Assembly: GCA_003155135.1 (NCBI GenBank) | Contig: PMFN01000027.1 | Span: forward strand, 173-64,172 | DNA length: 64,000 bases | DNA from: Acidimicrobiaceae bacterium | Lineage (GTDB): Bacteria > Actinomycetota > Acidimicrobiia > Acidimicrobiales > RAAP-2 | Reading direction: 5' to 3' | In this document: in pieces, positions 51,979 to 58,835 of the stretch | Layout: each line of letters opens with the position of its first letter | Numbering within the stretch: the stretch's first letter is position 1 | Notes under the pieces: generated by a model | Database searches by the model: none | What the model was told of the DNA's origin: nothing | Seen by the model: only the letters and a program-made list of their open reading frames with translations | Translations under genes and position numbers: made by a program

Positions 51979-52056
51979 TCGAACAGGTGTTCGACAAAGC
52001 AGTTGACACGAACGGGTGTTCGTGGTGAGATTGGCACATGACGAACAGGCGTTCGC
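51979..52056 (+). promoter_or_regulatory. LysM-gene promoter with three LexA boxes
   Basis: -35 TTGACA (52003-52008), 17 bases, -10 TGAGAT (52026-52031). Box 3 TCGAAC-AGGT-GTTCGA (51979-51994) is the exact Gram-positive consensus; box 4 CGAAC-GGGT-GTTCG (52009-52022) fills the promoter spacer; box 5 CGAAC-AGGC-GTTCG (52042-52055) is just past the start point. Tight repression until DNA damage is expected. Confidence 0.8.
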
Positions 52057-52105
52057 TCCCTCGGCCACTTGTTTGCCGGACCCCTGGACCCATGGAGGCG
52101 CACTA

Positions 52106-52657
52106 ATGGCGATAGCGATCGTTCCCGATGAAGAGCTCGAGCTGCCGTGGCCGAAGCCGGCGCTGCGGCTTGTCCGCGGCACGATGGAAGAGCGCGAGGC
52201 CAGGGTCTACGACCTTGAGCTCGAAGAGCTGACCGCCGACGGCTTGCGCCTGGCAGCACTGCCGGAGGACATCAGGTCCGCTGGCGCTCCGGGCGGAGTG
52301 TTGCGAGTGGCGGAAGAGGAGTGGTCGCCGCTGGCCGCACCGTCGCACCACCGCGCCGTGCACACGGCATCGACCCGGGTTCGGCGACGCCGGCTGGTGC
52401 TCGGTCTCGCCGTAGGAGCCGTCCTCGTGGCGTTGGCGCTTCCGAGCAGCGTCTTCGGTGCCGGACCGGCCCAGCCCACGGCCGCCTCCTTGGCCGGTGA
52501 AGCCGGCCACACCTATGTGGTCCAGCCTGGCGACACCTTGTGGGGCATCGCGCAGCGGTTGGCCCCGAAGGGGGATCCCCGACCGCTGGTCGACGAGATG
52601 GCCGCACAGATCGGCAGCGACACGGTCGCTCCCGGTGAACACCTGACGCTGCCGTAA
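52106..52657 (+). CDS. LysM-domain single-pass membrane protein, probable SOS-induced division inhibitor
   Basis: 183 aa from ATG 52106 with GGAGG seven bases upstream (the frame is open back to 52016). Acidic cytoplasmic N-terminal part (1-95), a basic patch RVRRRRL, TM helix at about 97-116, then an extracytoplasmic LysM domain (TYVVQPGDTLWGIAQRLAPKGDPRPLVDEMAAQIGSDTVAPGEHLTLP) at 136-183. Divergent from lexA behind three LexA boxes. LysM proteins divergent from lexA (YneA in Bacillus, Rv2719c in Mycobacterium) act in SOS-linked division arrest or wall hydrolysis; that role is inferred here from position and domain. Confidence 0.82.
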   Translation: MAIAIVPDEELELPWPKPALRLVRGTMEEREARVYDLELEELTADGLRLAALPEDIRSAGAPGGVLRVAEEEWSPLAAPSHHRAVHTASTRVRRRRLVLGLAVGAVLVALALPSSVFGAGPAQPTAASLAGEAGHTYVVQPGDTLWGIAQRLAPKGDPRPLVDEMAAQIGSDTVAPGEHLTLP

Positions 52658-52705
52658 GGGTCGCCCGATGCAAGCCGGCGAGATCGGGCCGGAGGTGCGG
52701 AGCGG

Positions 52706-52711
52706 TATGGT
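52706..52711 (+). promoter_or_regulatory. -10 element TATGGT, leaderless start of nrdR
   Basis: TATGGT, seven bases, GTG 52719. It sets the nrdR start exactly at the zinc-ribbon methionine. Confidence 0.55.
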
Positions 52712-52718
52712 CGGCGGT

Positions 52719-53189
52719 GTGCGGTGTCCCTGGTGCTCTGTCGACGATGACCGCGTGGTCGATTCCCGGCTCGCCGATGAGGGGGTAGCGATCCGTCGGC
52801 GCAGGGAGTGTCTCGGCTGCGGCAGGCGTTTCACCACGTTCGAGCGGGTCGAGGAGCTCCCGCTGTGGGTGGTCAAGCGCTCCGGGGAACGGGAGCCCTT
52901 CGATCGGTCCAAGGTGGTCGAGGGTGTGCGCGCAGCGTGCAAGAACCGCCCGGTCAGCGAAGCACAGTTCGTTGACCTCGCACAGGCCGTCGAGGACACC
53001 CTCCGGGTGACGACGGCGGAACCGACGTCACAGCAGGTGGGACTGGCCGTGCTCGAGCAGCTGAAGGCGCTCGACGACGTGGCCTACGTCAGGTTCGCGA
53101 GCGTCTACAAGGGCTTCGAGGACCTCGGGGATTTTGAGCGGGAGATGGGCCTGTTGACCAAGACGACCGAGCCCAAGCGCAGATCCTGA
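52719..53189 (+). CDS. nrdR: Transcriptional repressor NrdR
   Basis: Represses ribonucleotide reductase genes in response to ATP/dATP. 156 aa. Zinc ribbon C3-x2-C6 (MRCPWCSVDDDRVVDSR) and C31-x2-C34 (CLGCGRRFTTFE), then an ATP-cone domain (LPLWVVKRSGEREPFDRSKVVEGVRAACKNRPVS). The start at GTG 52719 gives the family's N terminus MRCP. No NrdR box pair is near its own gene. The order lexA-LysM-nrdR matches mycobacteria. Confidence 0.95.
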   Translation: MRCPWCSVDDDRVVDSRLADEGVAIRRRRECLGCGRRFTTFERVEELPLWVVKRSGEREPFDRSKVVEGVRAACKNRPVSEAQFVDLAQAVEDTLRVTTAEPTSQQVGLAVLEQLKALDDVAYVRFASVYKGFEDLGDFEREMGLLTKTTEPKRRS

Positions 53190-53199
53190 TCGAAGCCTG

Positions 53200-53910
53200 A
53201 TGGCAGATCTCTTCGACGATGTCCCGGCTCGGGTACTGGCCGTCTACGCACATCCCGATGACGCCGACGTCGCCAGTGCTGGGACATTGGCCCGATGGGC
53301 GCGAGCGGGCAGCGAGGTGCACCTCGTCGTCTGCACGGACGGCGCACGCGGGACCAGCGACCCCGACACCGACACCGACACACTCGCGCTCGAGCGGGGC
53401 GACGAGGTGGCGGCGGCGAGCGCGCTGGTCGGCGTCGCCTCCGCCGAGAATCTGGGTTTCGGGGACGGTGATCTGGAGAACGACGTGCGTTTTCGTGCGC
53501 TACTGGTCGAGCGGATCCGTCGCCACCGACCCGATCTCGTGATGGGGCACGACCCCACGGCCGTGTTCTTCGGCGAGCACTACTTCAACCACCGGGATCA
53601 CCGAAGCGCTGGTTGGGCGCTCCTCGACGCCGTCTCACCGGCAGCTGGGCTCCCGCACTACTTCCCTGCGGCCGGGTCGGCACACCAGGTGCCGCTCGTG
53701 TTCTTGTCGGGGACGCTCGAGCCCGACGTGTGGGTGCAGGTCGACGAGACCATCGACGTGAAAGTTGCGGCCGTCGACTGCCACAAGAGCCAGTTCGCGC
53801 ATCGGGGAGGATGGGCGTCGGAGGCCATCCGCCTGCGCGCGGCGGACGAGGGCCGTGGAGCGGGCGTGGCGTACGCGGAGAGCTTCCGGCGGCTGCGCAT
53901 GGCGGAGTGA
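53200..53910 (+). CDS. PIG-L family N-acetyl sugar deacetylase
   Basis: 236 aa zinc hydrolase. AHPDDAD at residues 17-23, a later HYFNHRDHR segment (metal His). Family members include MshB (mycothiol), Mca and LmbE-like enzymes; without the MshB-specific substrate loop known to me, it cannot be assigned to mycothiol. Starts 10 bases after nrdR and ends 6 bases before dinB, so co-transcription is likely. Confidence 0.85.
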   Translation: MADLFDDVPARVLAVYAHPDDADVASAGTLARWARAGSEVHLVVCTDGARGTSDPDTDTDTLALERGDEVAAASALVGVASAENLGFGDGDLENDVRFRALLVERIRRHRPDLVMGHDPTAVFFGEHYFNHRDHRSAGWALLDAVSPAAGLPHYFPAAGSAHQVPLVFLSGTLEPDVWVQVDETIDVKVAAVDCHKSQFAHRGGWASEAIRLRAADEGRGAGVAYAESFRRLRMAE

Positions 53911-53916
53911 GCCGGC

Positions 53917-55272
53917 GTGGTGCCTGTCTCCCCGGGTGATGCGCAAGGCCTCGGCCTTGAGCGGGCGATCCTCCACGTCGACATGGACGCCTTCTTCGCC
54001 GCCGTCGAAGTGCTCGACAACCCCGAGCTGGCCGGGCTGCCGGTCATCGTCGGCGGTACCGGTGGCAGGGGAGTGGTGGCGTCGTGCACCTACGAGGCAC
54101 GCGCGTACGGCGTCCGATCGGCCATGCCTTCGGTGCGGGCCCGCCAGCTGTGCCCCGATGCGGTCTTCGTGGACGGCCACTACTCGCGCTACAGCGAGGT
54201 GAGCCAGTCCCTGCACCAGATCTTCCACGCCACCACCCCGCTCGTTGAGCCGATCGGGCTCGATGAGGCCTTCTTGGACGTGACCGGCGCGCGCCGGTTG
54301 CTCGGTTCGCCGCACGCGATCGCCGTCTCGCTGCGCGAACAGGTCCAGCGTGAGCTCGGCATCACCTGCTCGGTGGGCATCGGCCGCTCCAAGCTGATCG
54401 CCAAGCTCGCGTCGAAAAAGGCCAAGCCCCGCGCCGACCGGCGGGGGATGCAACCAGGCCCCGGCGTCCTGTTGATCGATGAAGAGGGCGAGGCCGCGTT
54501 CCTCGCCGCGCTGCCCATCGAGGCGCTGTGGGGGGTGGGACCGGCGACCGCGGCCCGGTTGCACGCGCTCGGCGTGCGCACGGTGGGCGAGCTCGCCGAA
54601 ATGCCCGAGTCGACCCTGGTCTCGCGGCTCGGGCGGGCCGGCGGCACGCATCTGGCGGAGCTGGCCCGGGGCCACGATCCCCGCCCGGTCGAGCCTGACC
54701 GGGGGGCGAAGTCGATCGGGCACGAGGAGACCTTCCCGCTCGACCTCGACACCATGGGCGAGCTCCAGCACAAGCTGGTGCGCATGGCCGAGTCCGTCGC
54801 CCTCCACCTGCGGCAGGCATCGCTCGGGGGCAAGACGGTCACGGTCAAGGTGCGCTTCGGCGACTTCTCCACCATCACCCGCTCGCACACCCTTCCCACC
54901 GCCGTCGACACCGCCCCAGCGATCGGGGCTGTGGCCGGCGCACTCCTCGACGGCGTCGACGTGTCGCCGGGGGTCCGGCTCCTCGGGGTGAGTGTCGGAG
55001 GGCTCGCACCAGGGGACCCGGCCACCCAGCTCAGCTTCGACCTCGCCGCCGCGCCGGCAGCCGCCGAGAGCCAGGAGGACGCGGCCGCCATCCAGGAGTC
55101 CTGGCACGAGGTCACCGCAGCCATCGACGCCATCCGGCTGCGGTTCGGGCGCGCCGCGGTCGGGACGGCGGCGATGGTGGGCAACGACCGGCTCGAGGTG
55201 CCCACCCAGCGCCAGGCGCCCTGGGGGCCGAACGACGACGACGGCATCGGACGCGCCGCACCACCCGGCTGA
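53917..55272 (+). CDS. dinB: DNA polymerase IV (Y-family)
   Basis: Translesion polymerase. 451 aa. Catalytic D22 in ILHVDMDAFFAAVE, the DEAF segment with the Glu/Asp pair in GLDEAFLDVTGARRLL, helix-hairpin GIGRSKLIAKLASKKAKP, thumb LWGVGPATAARLHALG and a little-finger domain; clamp motif QLSFDL near residue 370. A C-terminal tail of about 70 residues is longer than in E. coli. GTG 53917. No LexA box is seen in the PIG-L/dinB junction, so SOS control may come from read-through or not exist. Confidence 0.93.
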   Translation: MVPVSPGDAQGLGLERAILHVDMDAFFAAVEVLDNPELAGLPVIVGGTGGRGVVASCTYEARAYGVRSAMPSVRARQLCPDAVFVDGHYSRYSEVSQSLHQIFHATTPLVEPIGLDEAFLDVTGARRLLGSPHAIAVSLREQVQRELGITCSVGIGRSKLIAKLASKKAKPRADRRGMQPGPGVLLIDEEGEAAFLAALPIEALWGVGPATAARLHALGVRTVGELAEMPESTLVSRLGRAGGTHLAELARGHDPRPVEPDRGAKSIGHEETFPLDLDTMGELQHKLVRMAESVALHLRQASLGGKTVTVKVRFGDFSTITRSHTLPTAVDTAPAIGAVAGALLDGVDVSPGVRLLGVSVGGLAPGDPATQLSFDLAAAPAAAESQEDAAAIQESWHEVTAAIDAIRLRFGRAAVGTAAMVGNDRLEVPTQRQAPWGPNDDDGIGRAAPPG

Positions 55273-55276
55273 GGCC

Positions 55277-56416
55277 TCAGGTGGGGGCTGCGGCTCCCCA
55301 CCAGTGGAGCCAGCGCCCGTGGGCGTGGAGGTCCGCCAGGCGCCGACCGGGGCCGAGCGGGCGCCCGGGGCCGAGTTCGTGGAGCACGAGGGCGCTGGCG
55401 GCGCTGACGTGCTCGCCGCCGGGTGCGGGCGGCATGGGCAGCGCCGGCACTTCGAAGGGCTGCTCGGCGTAGAGCCACGAGAGCGGCCGGTGCGCGGCGA
55501 TCGAGGTCACCTGCTCTGCCAGCTCCGTCTGTCGCCCGGCGCTCAGATAGGCGGCGACCCAGCTGTGGGTGATGCAGAGGTGCGCGGCTGGCGGCGCGCC
55601 GGCAGCGAGGTCGGCGACGCCGTCGACGAGGTCGCCCTCGACGAGCACGACCGGCAGAGCGCTCCGGGCGATCTCGATGGCCCCCCGGGTGCGCCGGAAG
55701 CGGTCGAGGTGGTCGGGCCACTGGCAGGCGAGGAGCCAGAGGGAGGCCTCCTCGTCGGCGACGCGGATCGGCTGGCGGTCGATGCCCGCACGCCAGGTGA
55801 CCTCGGGTACCGCCAGGTCGCCGAGCGACCCGTGGCGGACCTCACAGTGGAGCTGGACCGCCGAGTCGGCCGCGCCGGCGTGTCCGGCGGCGCCGTAGTC
55901 ATAGGCGTAGCGGTCGAAGAAGAGGTTGAGCCCGGCCGAGGTACCGAGGTCGCAGATGGCGAGGGTTTGTCCGTGCTCGGCCGCCAGATGGGCGAAGGCC
56001 GGGAGGAACGCGGCGCACCGGCCGACCTCGTTGGTCTGGGTCGCACGGGACGTGAGCAGCACGACGAGCTCCTCGCGGTGGGCACGGCAAAAGGATGCGA
56101 AGTGGGAGAAGATCCGCTGGGGGTCGGGCGCCTGCCCGAGGTGTTGCTCGTCGCGCCATTCGGCCACGGTGGGGTAGTAGGCGGCGAGCGGGTCGTCGAC
56201 GCCCCCGAGCAGGAGGTAGTGGACCGAGGCGAGCAACAGGTTGGGGCGGCGCTGCCCGAGCGGTGCGACCTCGAGGAGCGCGCACACGGCTGCGTCGCGA
56301 GCCGCCCCCTCGCAGATCCGCTGGTAGAGAGGTCCGCCGTCGCGCCCGACGTAGCGGGCGAACAGCTCGAACATGGTCGAGGTGGCGATGTCGTCGTCGC
56401 CCGCCGCTGTGCTCAC
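55277..56416 (-). CDS. DUF2332 family protein
   Basis: 379 aa actinobacterial protein of unknown function. MFELFARYVGRDGGPLYQRICEGAARDAAVCALLEV, QRRPNLLLASVHYLLLGG, PLAAYYP and GTSAGLNLFFDRYAYDYG fit DUF2332; the GTSAGLN loop resembles a SAM-binding motif, but no methyltransferase activity is established. ATG 56416 overlaps the end of the upstream DUF4388-like gene by four bases, forming a two-gene operon. Convergent with dinB (4 bases apart). Confidence 0.75.
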   Translation of the reverse strand: MSTAAGDDDIATSTMFELFARYVGRDGGPLYQRICEGAARDAAVCALLEVAPLGQRRPNLLLASVHYLLLGGVDDPLAAYYPTVAEWRDEQHLGQAPDPQRIFSHFASFCRAHREELVVLLTSRATQTNEVGRCAAFLPAFAHLAAEHGQTLAICDLGTSAGLNLFFDRYAYDYGAAGHAGAADSAVQLHCEVRHGSLGDLAVPEVTWRAGIDRQPIRVADEEASLWLLACQWPDHLDRFRRTRGAIEIARSALPVVLVEGDLVDGVADLAAGAPPAAHLCITHSWVAAYLSAGRQTELAEQVTSIAAHRPLSWLYAEQPFEVPALPMPPAPGGEHVSAASALVLHELGPGRPLGPGRRLADLHAHGRWLHWWGAAAPT

Positions 56417-57240
56417 CGCCCTCCGGAGGCGGGATCACCACCGAGCGCCGCGCGCCAGGGCTCGCCGGCGACCGGCGGGGGCATCAGCGTCCCCTGGTGC
56501 GCGAGCTCGGCGGGCGGCGGCGGGCGCCGAGGGCCGGACCGGGCCTTTTTGGCTGGGCCATCCGTTCGAGGCGCGCCAGCAGGTGGTGTGGCGGGACGGA
56601 GCGCCGCGTCGCCCACGCCGTCCCGCGCGGCGGCGAGGGCGGGGACCGCCACTGGGTCGAGCGCGGGCAGCACGGCCAGCTCGCGGCCGATGAGTCGAAC
56701 CTCGACCATCTGGCACATCGTGCGCATGGCGGCGAGCGGGTGCTGGCCGGTGGCCCGCAGGGCAGCACCGACGGTGGTCCCACCCGTGCCGACGGCGCTG
56801 AGGACCTGCCACTGGTCCGAGCGGATGCGGATCTCGGCTGCGTCGGTGGACGGCGCCATCCGCACGACGGTCCGAAGCGGCAACCGACCACACAGCGCGG
56901 CGAATTCGTCGACCATGGGTGCAAGCTCACCGAGGAGCGGGCCGAGGCCGACCCGGCTCGCAGCTGGGAGTGGGTATTCGGTCGCAAAGGCAGCGAACGA
57001 GCCCTGGTCGGCCACCGCCGCCCAGAAGAGATCGACGTCGAGGGCGCCGTCACCGGTCAGGCCCACGAGGTCGCCGTCGTCGATGAACAGCTCGAGGTGC
57101 GCCCCGGGCGCCTCGAGCGAGAGCACGGCGCGCTTCGTTCCGTGTCCGAGCAGCGCCAGTACGTCGAGGAGCCCGAACGTGACAAGGGACCCGGTGAGGA
57201 TGGGGTACTCGGTCGGGGTCGGTGCGGTGAGCTCTGCCAT
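56413..57240 (-). CDS. DUF4388-like protein
   Basis: 275 aa from ATG 57240. The N-terminal LTGSLVTFGLLDVLALLGHGTKRAVLSLEAPGAHLELFIDDGDLVGL strongly resembles DUF4388, found in gliding/signalling and Roadblock-linked proteins. The middle has MVDEFAALCGRLPLRTVVRM and a winged-helix-like tail; the last 50 residues are Pro/Arg-rich. No TM segment. Operon with DUF2332. An upstream open stretch (to 57318) has no start support. A GGAGG lies 11 bases upstream. Confidence 0.6.
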   Translation of the reverse strand: MAELTAPTPTEYPILTGSLVTFGLLDVLALLGHGTKRAVLSLEAPGAHLELFIDDGDLVGLTGDGALDVDLFWAAVADQGSFAAFATEYPLPAASRVGLGPLLGELAPMVDEFAALCGRLPLRTVVRMAPSTDAAEIRIRSDQWQVLSAVGTGGTTVGAALRATGQHPLAAMRTMCQMVEVRLIGRELAVLPALDPVAVPALAAARDGVGDAALRPATPPAGAPRTDGPAKKARSGPRRPPPPAELAHQGTLMPPPVAGEPWRAALGGDPASGGR

Positions 57241-57276
57241 GCCCGGTGCTGCCTCCGTGGTCGGCTGACGCGCCCG

Positions 57277-57585
57277 ATGGTACCGGTCGGACCGACGCCG
57301 CCCGTGGACGCCCCGCACCGCCGTCTCGAGCGCATGGACGCAGCGGGCGTCGTGTACGGCGCCGACATCGAAGAGCCGTTCGACGCCGACATCCGGCCGG
57401 CCCGCGTGGCCCGCTACTCGAACCTCTGCGTCCTCGCCGTGCCGGGGGCGCCCGCATTCTTCGCCGAGCCGCGCTCACCGGAGAAGAGCCTGGGCGAGCT
57501 GGGTCTCGTCCACCCGCTCATCGAGCACGACGCCGGGCAGCCCTGCGCGCACCGCATGGGCACCGAGCGCTGGGCGCCGGGCGGC
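57277..57585 (+). pseudogene. Unrecognised forward frame lacking a stop, probably 3'-truncated
   Basis: From ATG 57277 (or GTG 57304, or ATG 57334) the frame reads MDAAGVVYGADIEEPFDADI ... VARYSNLCVLAVPGAPAFFAEP ... CAHRMGTERWAPGG with over 90% G/C at third positions. No stop occurs before it enters the L,D-transpeptidase gene on the opposite strand, where it stays open only as an antisense frame. I do not recognise the protein. Most likely a gene that lost its 3' end at about 57585; less likely a real antisense overlap. Confidence 0.4.
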
Positions 57586-58731
57586 CTACTGGACGGTGAC
57601 CGGGGTGCCGATGGGGGTCATCGGCCAGACCACCGCGGCGTTCGCCGGGGGCATCTCGACGCAGCCGTCGCTCTGGGGGAAGCCGTAGCTCGAGCGGACG
57701 AACCCGTGGAGCGCGTCACCACCGTTGAAGTAGCTCACCCACGGGATACCCGGGTCGCTGTATTTGGAGCCGTCGGGGTTGGTGCCGGTCATGGTGGTCA
57801 CCTGGTAGCGCAGGAAGACGGGGAACGTCCCGCTTGCCGTCTCCGCGCCGGTCACGCCGGTGTTGGCGAGGCTGGTGTAGGCGACGACGCCGTTCTGGTA
57901 CACGGTCGTGGTCTCCGGCAGGGTCTTGGCGACGAAGACGTAGTCCCACGGCGCGGGGTCCGTCGCGCCGGAAGCGGCGGCGGCCAACAGGGCCGTCCAG
58001 ACCTGGGGCCCGGCGAGGCCGTCGGTGGTCATGTTGTGCTGGCTCTCGAAGGTCATGATGGCCGAACGGGTCAGGACATTGCTCGTCCCCGCCGTCCACA
58101 GCGCGGTGAGCGACGCCGGCTGGTTGGCCCAGCGCCACGCGAAGTTCCCCTGCTGGGGGTCGGCCGCCTGGGCGGCGGAGGTCGGCTGGGTGTTCGGGTT
58201 GAAGGTGACCGGCAGGTAGCCGAGCTCGGCGAGGAGCTCCTGGAGCCGCAGCGTCGAGCCGGGGGCCACGGTGAACGAGGTGGTGCTGCTCTGGGCCAGG
58301 TGCTGGCCCTGGTCGCTCACCAGGCCGGCCGGGCCGCCGGGCACGGTGAGTGTCTCTTGGACCCCGGGCGTGAGGGCCCCGGTGGCGACGAACTGCAACT
58401 GGTCCGCCGAGAGCGACATCCAACTGCCCGCCACGGCCGGGGTGAGGGTCGGCAGGGGCGAGTTGGCGGCGAGCGGCGCGGAGAGGTCGACCGCGAGCGT
58501 GGCGTCGGAGGCGACGTTGGCGGCCCCGCTGGCGGGGGAGGTGGCGACGACCGCCAGGGGCACGACTTTGGTGGGCGCAGTGGTCGCCGCAGCGCTGTTG
58601 GCGTGGGGGCGGCTCAAGAAGATCGCAGCCCCTCCACCGACGGCCAGGAGCACGACGGCGAGGCCGAGGAGGAGCCAGTTACGGCCGCGCCGCGAACGGC
58701 CGGGTCGAACGTGTGCCGGGGTCGAGGACAT
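57586..58731 (-). CDS. L,D-transpeptidase (YkuD) with Ig-like and peptidoglycan-binding-type domains
   Basis: 381 aa, exported, forms 3-3 cross-links in peptidoglycan. N-terminal TM/signal anchor at about 20-40, an Ig-like BIg-type domain (TKVVPLAVVATSPASGAANVASDATLAVDLSAPL), a peptidoglycan-binding helical region (LRLQELLAELGYLPVTFNPNTQPT), and the catalytic domain ending HGFVRSSYGFPQSDGCVEMP with the active Cys of SxGC type. Start ATG 58731 (58740 TTG is possible); TAGATT at 58741-58746 is its -10. Lies downstream of glnD on the same strand, 104 bases apart. Confidence 0.85.
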   Translation of the reverse strand: MSSTPAHVRPGRSRRGRNWLLLGLAVVLLAVGGGAAIFLSRPHANSAAATTAPTKVVPLAVVATSPASGAANVASDATLAVDLSAPLAANSPLPTLTPAVAGSWMSLSADQLQFVATGALTPGVQETLTVPGGPAGLVSDQGQHLAQSSTTSFTVAPGSTLRLQELLAELGYLPVTFNPNTQPTSAAQAADPQQGNFAWRWANQPASLTALWTAGTSNVLTRSAIMTFESQHNMTTDGLAGPQVWTALLAAAASGATDPAPWDYVFVAKTLPETTTVYQNGVVAYTSLANTGVTGAETASGTFPVFLRYQVTTMTGTNPDGSKYSDPGIPWVSYFNGGDALHGFVRSSYGFPQSDGCVEMPPANAAVVWPMTPIGTPVTVQ

Positions 58732-58835
58732 TTGAACCAAAATCTACCAGTTCGCCGCCTCGGCGAATCAGCAATGCTCAGTGATTTCTTGGGTGTTGGC
58801 CGCTGCATGGCCACCGGGCGGCCGGTGGCGGGGGC

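Noticed and set aside
51800-52093. 98-codon extension of the lexA frame
   Set aside because: Covers the LexA boxes and promoter; family N terminus and ribosome site favour ATG 51799.
53911-53916. LexA box in front of dinB
   Set aside because: No CGAAC-N4-GTTCG in or near the PIG-L/dinB junction.
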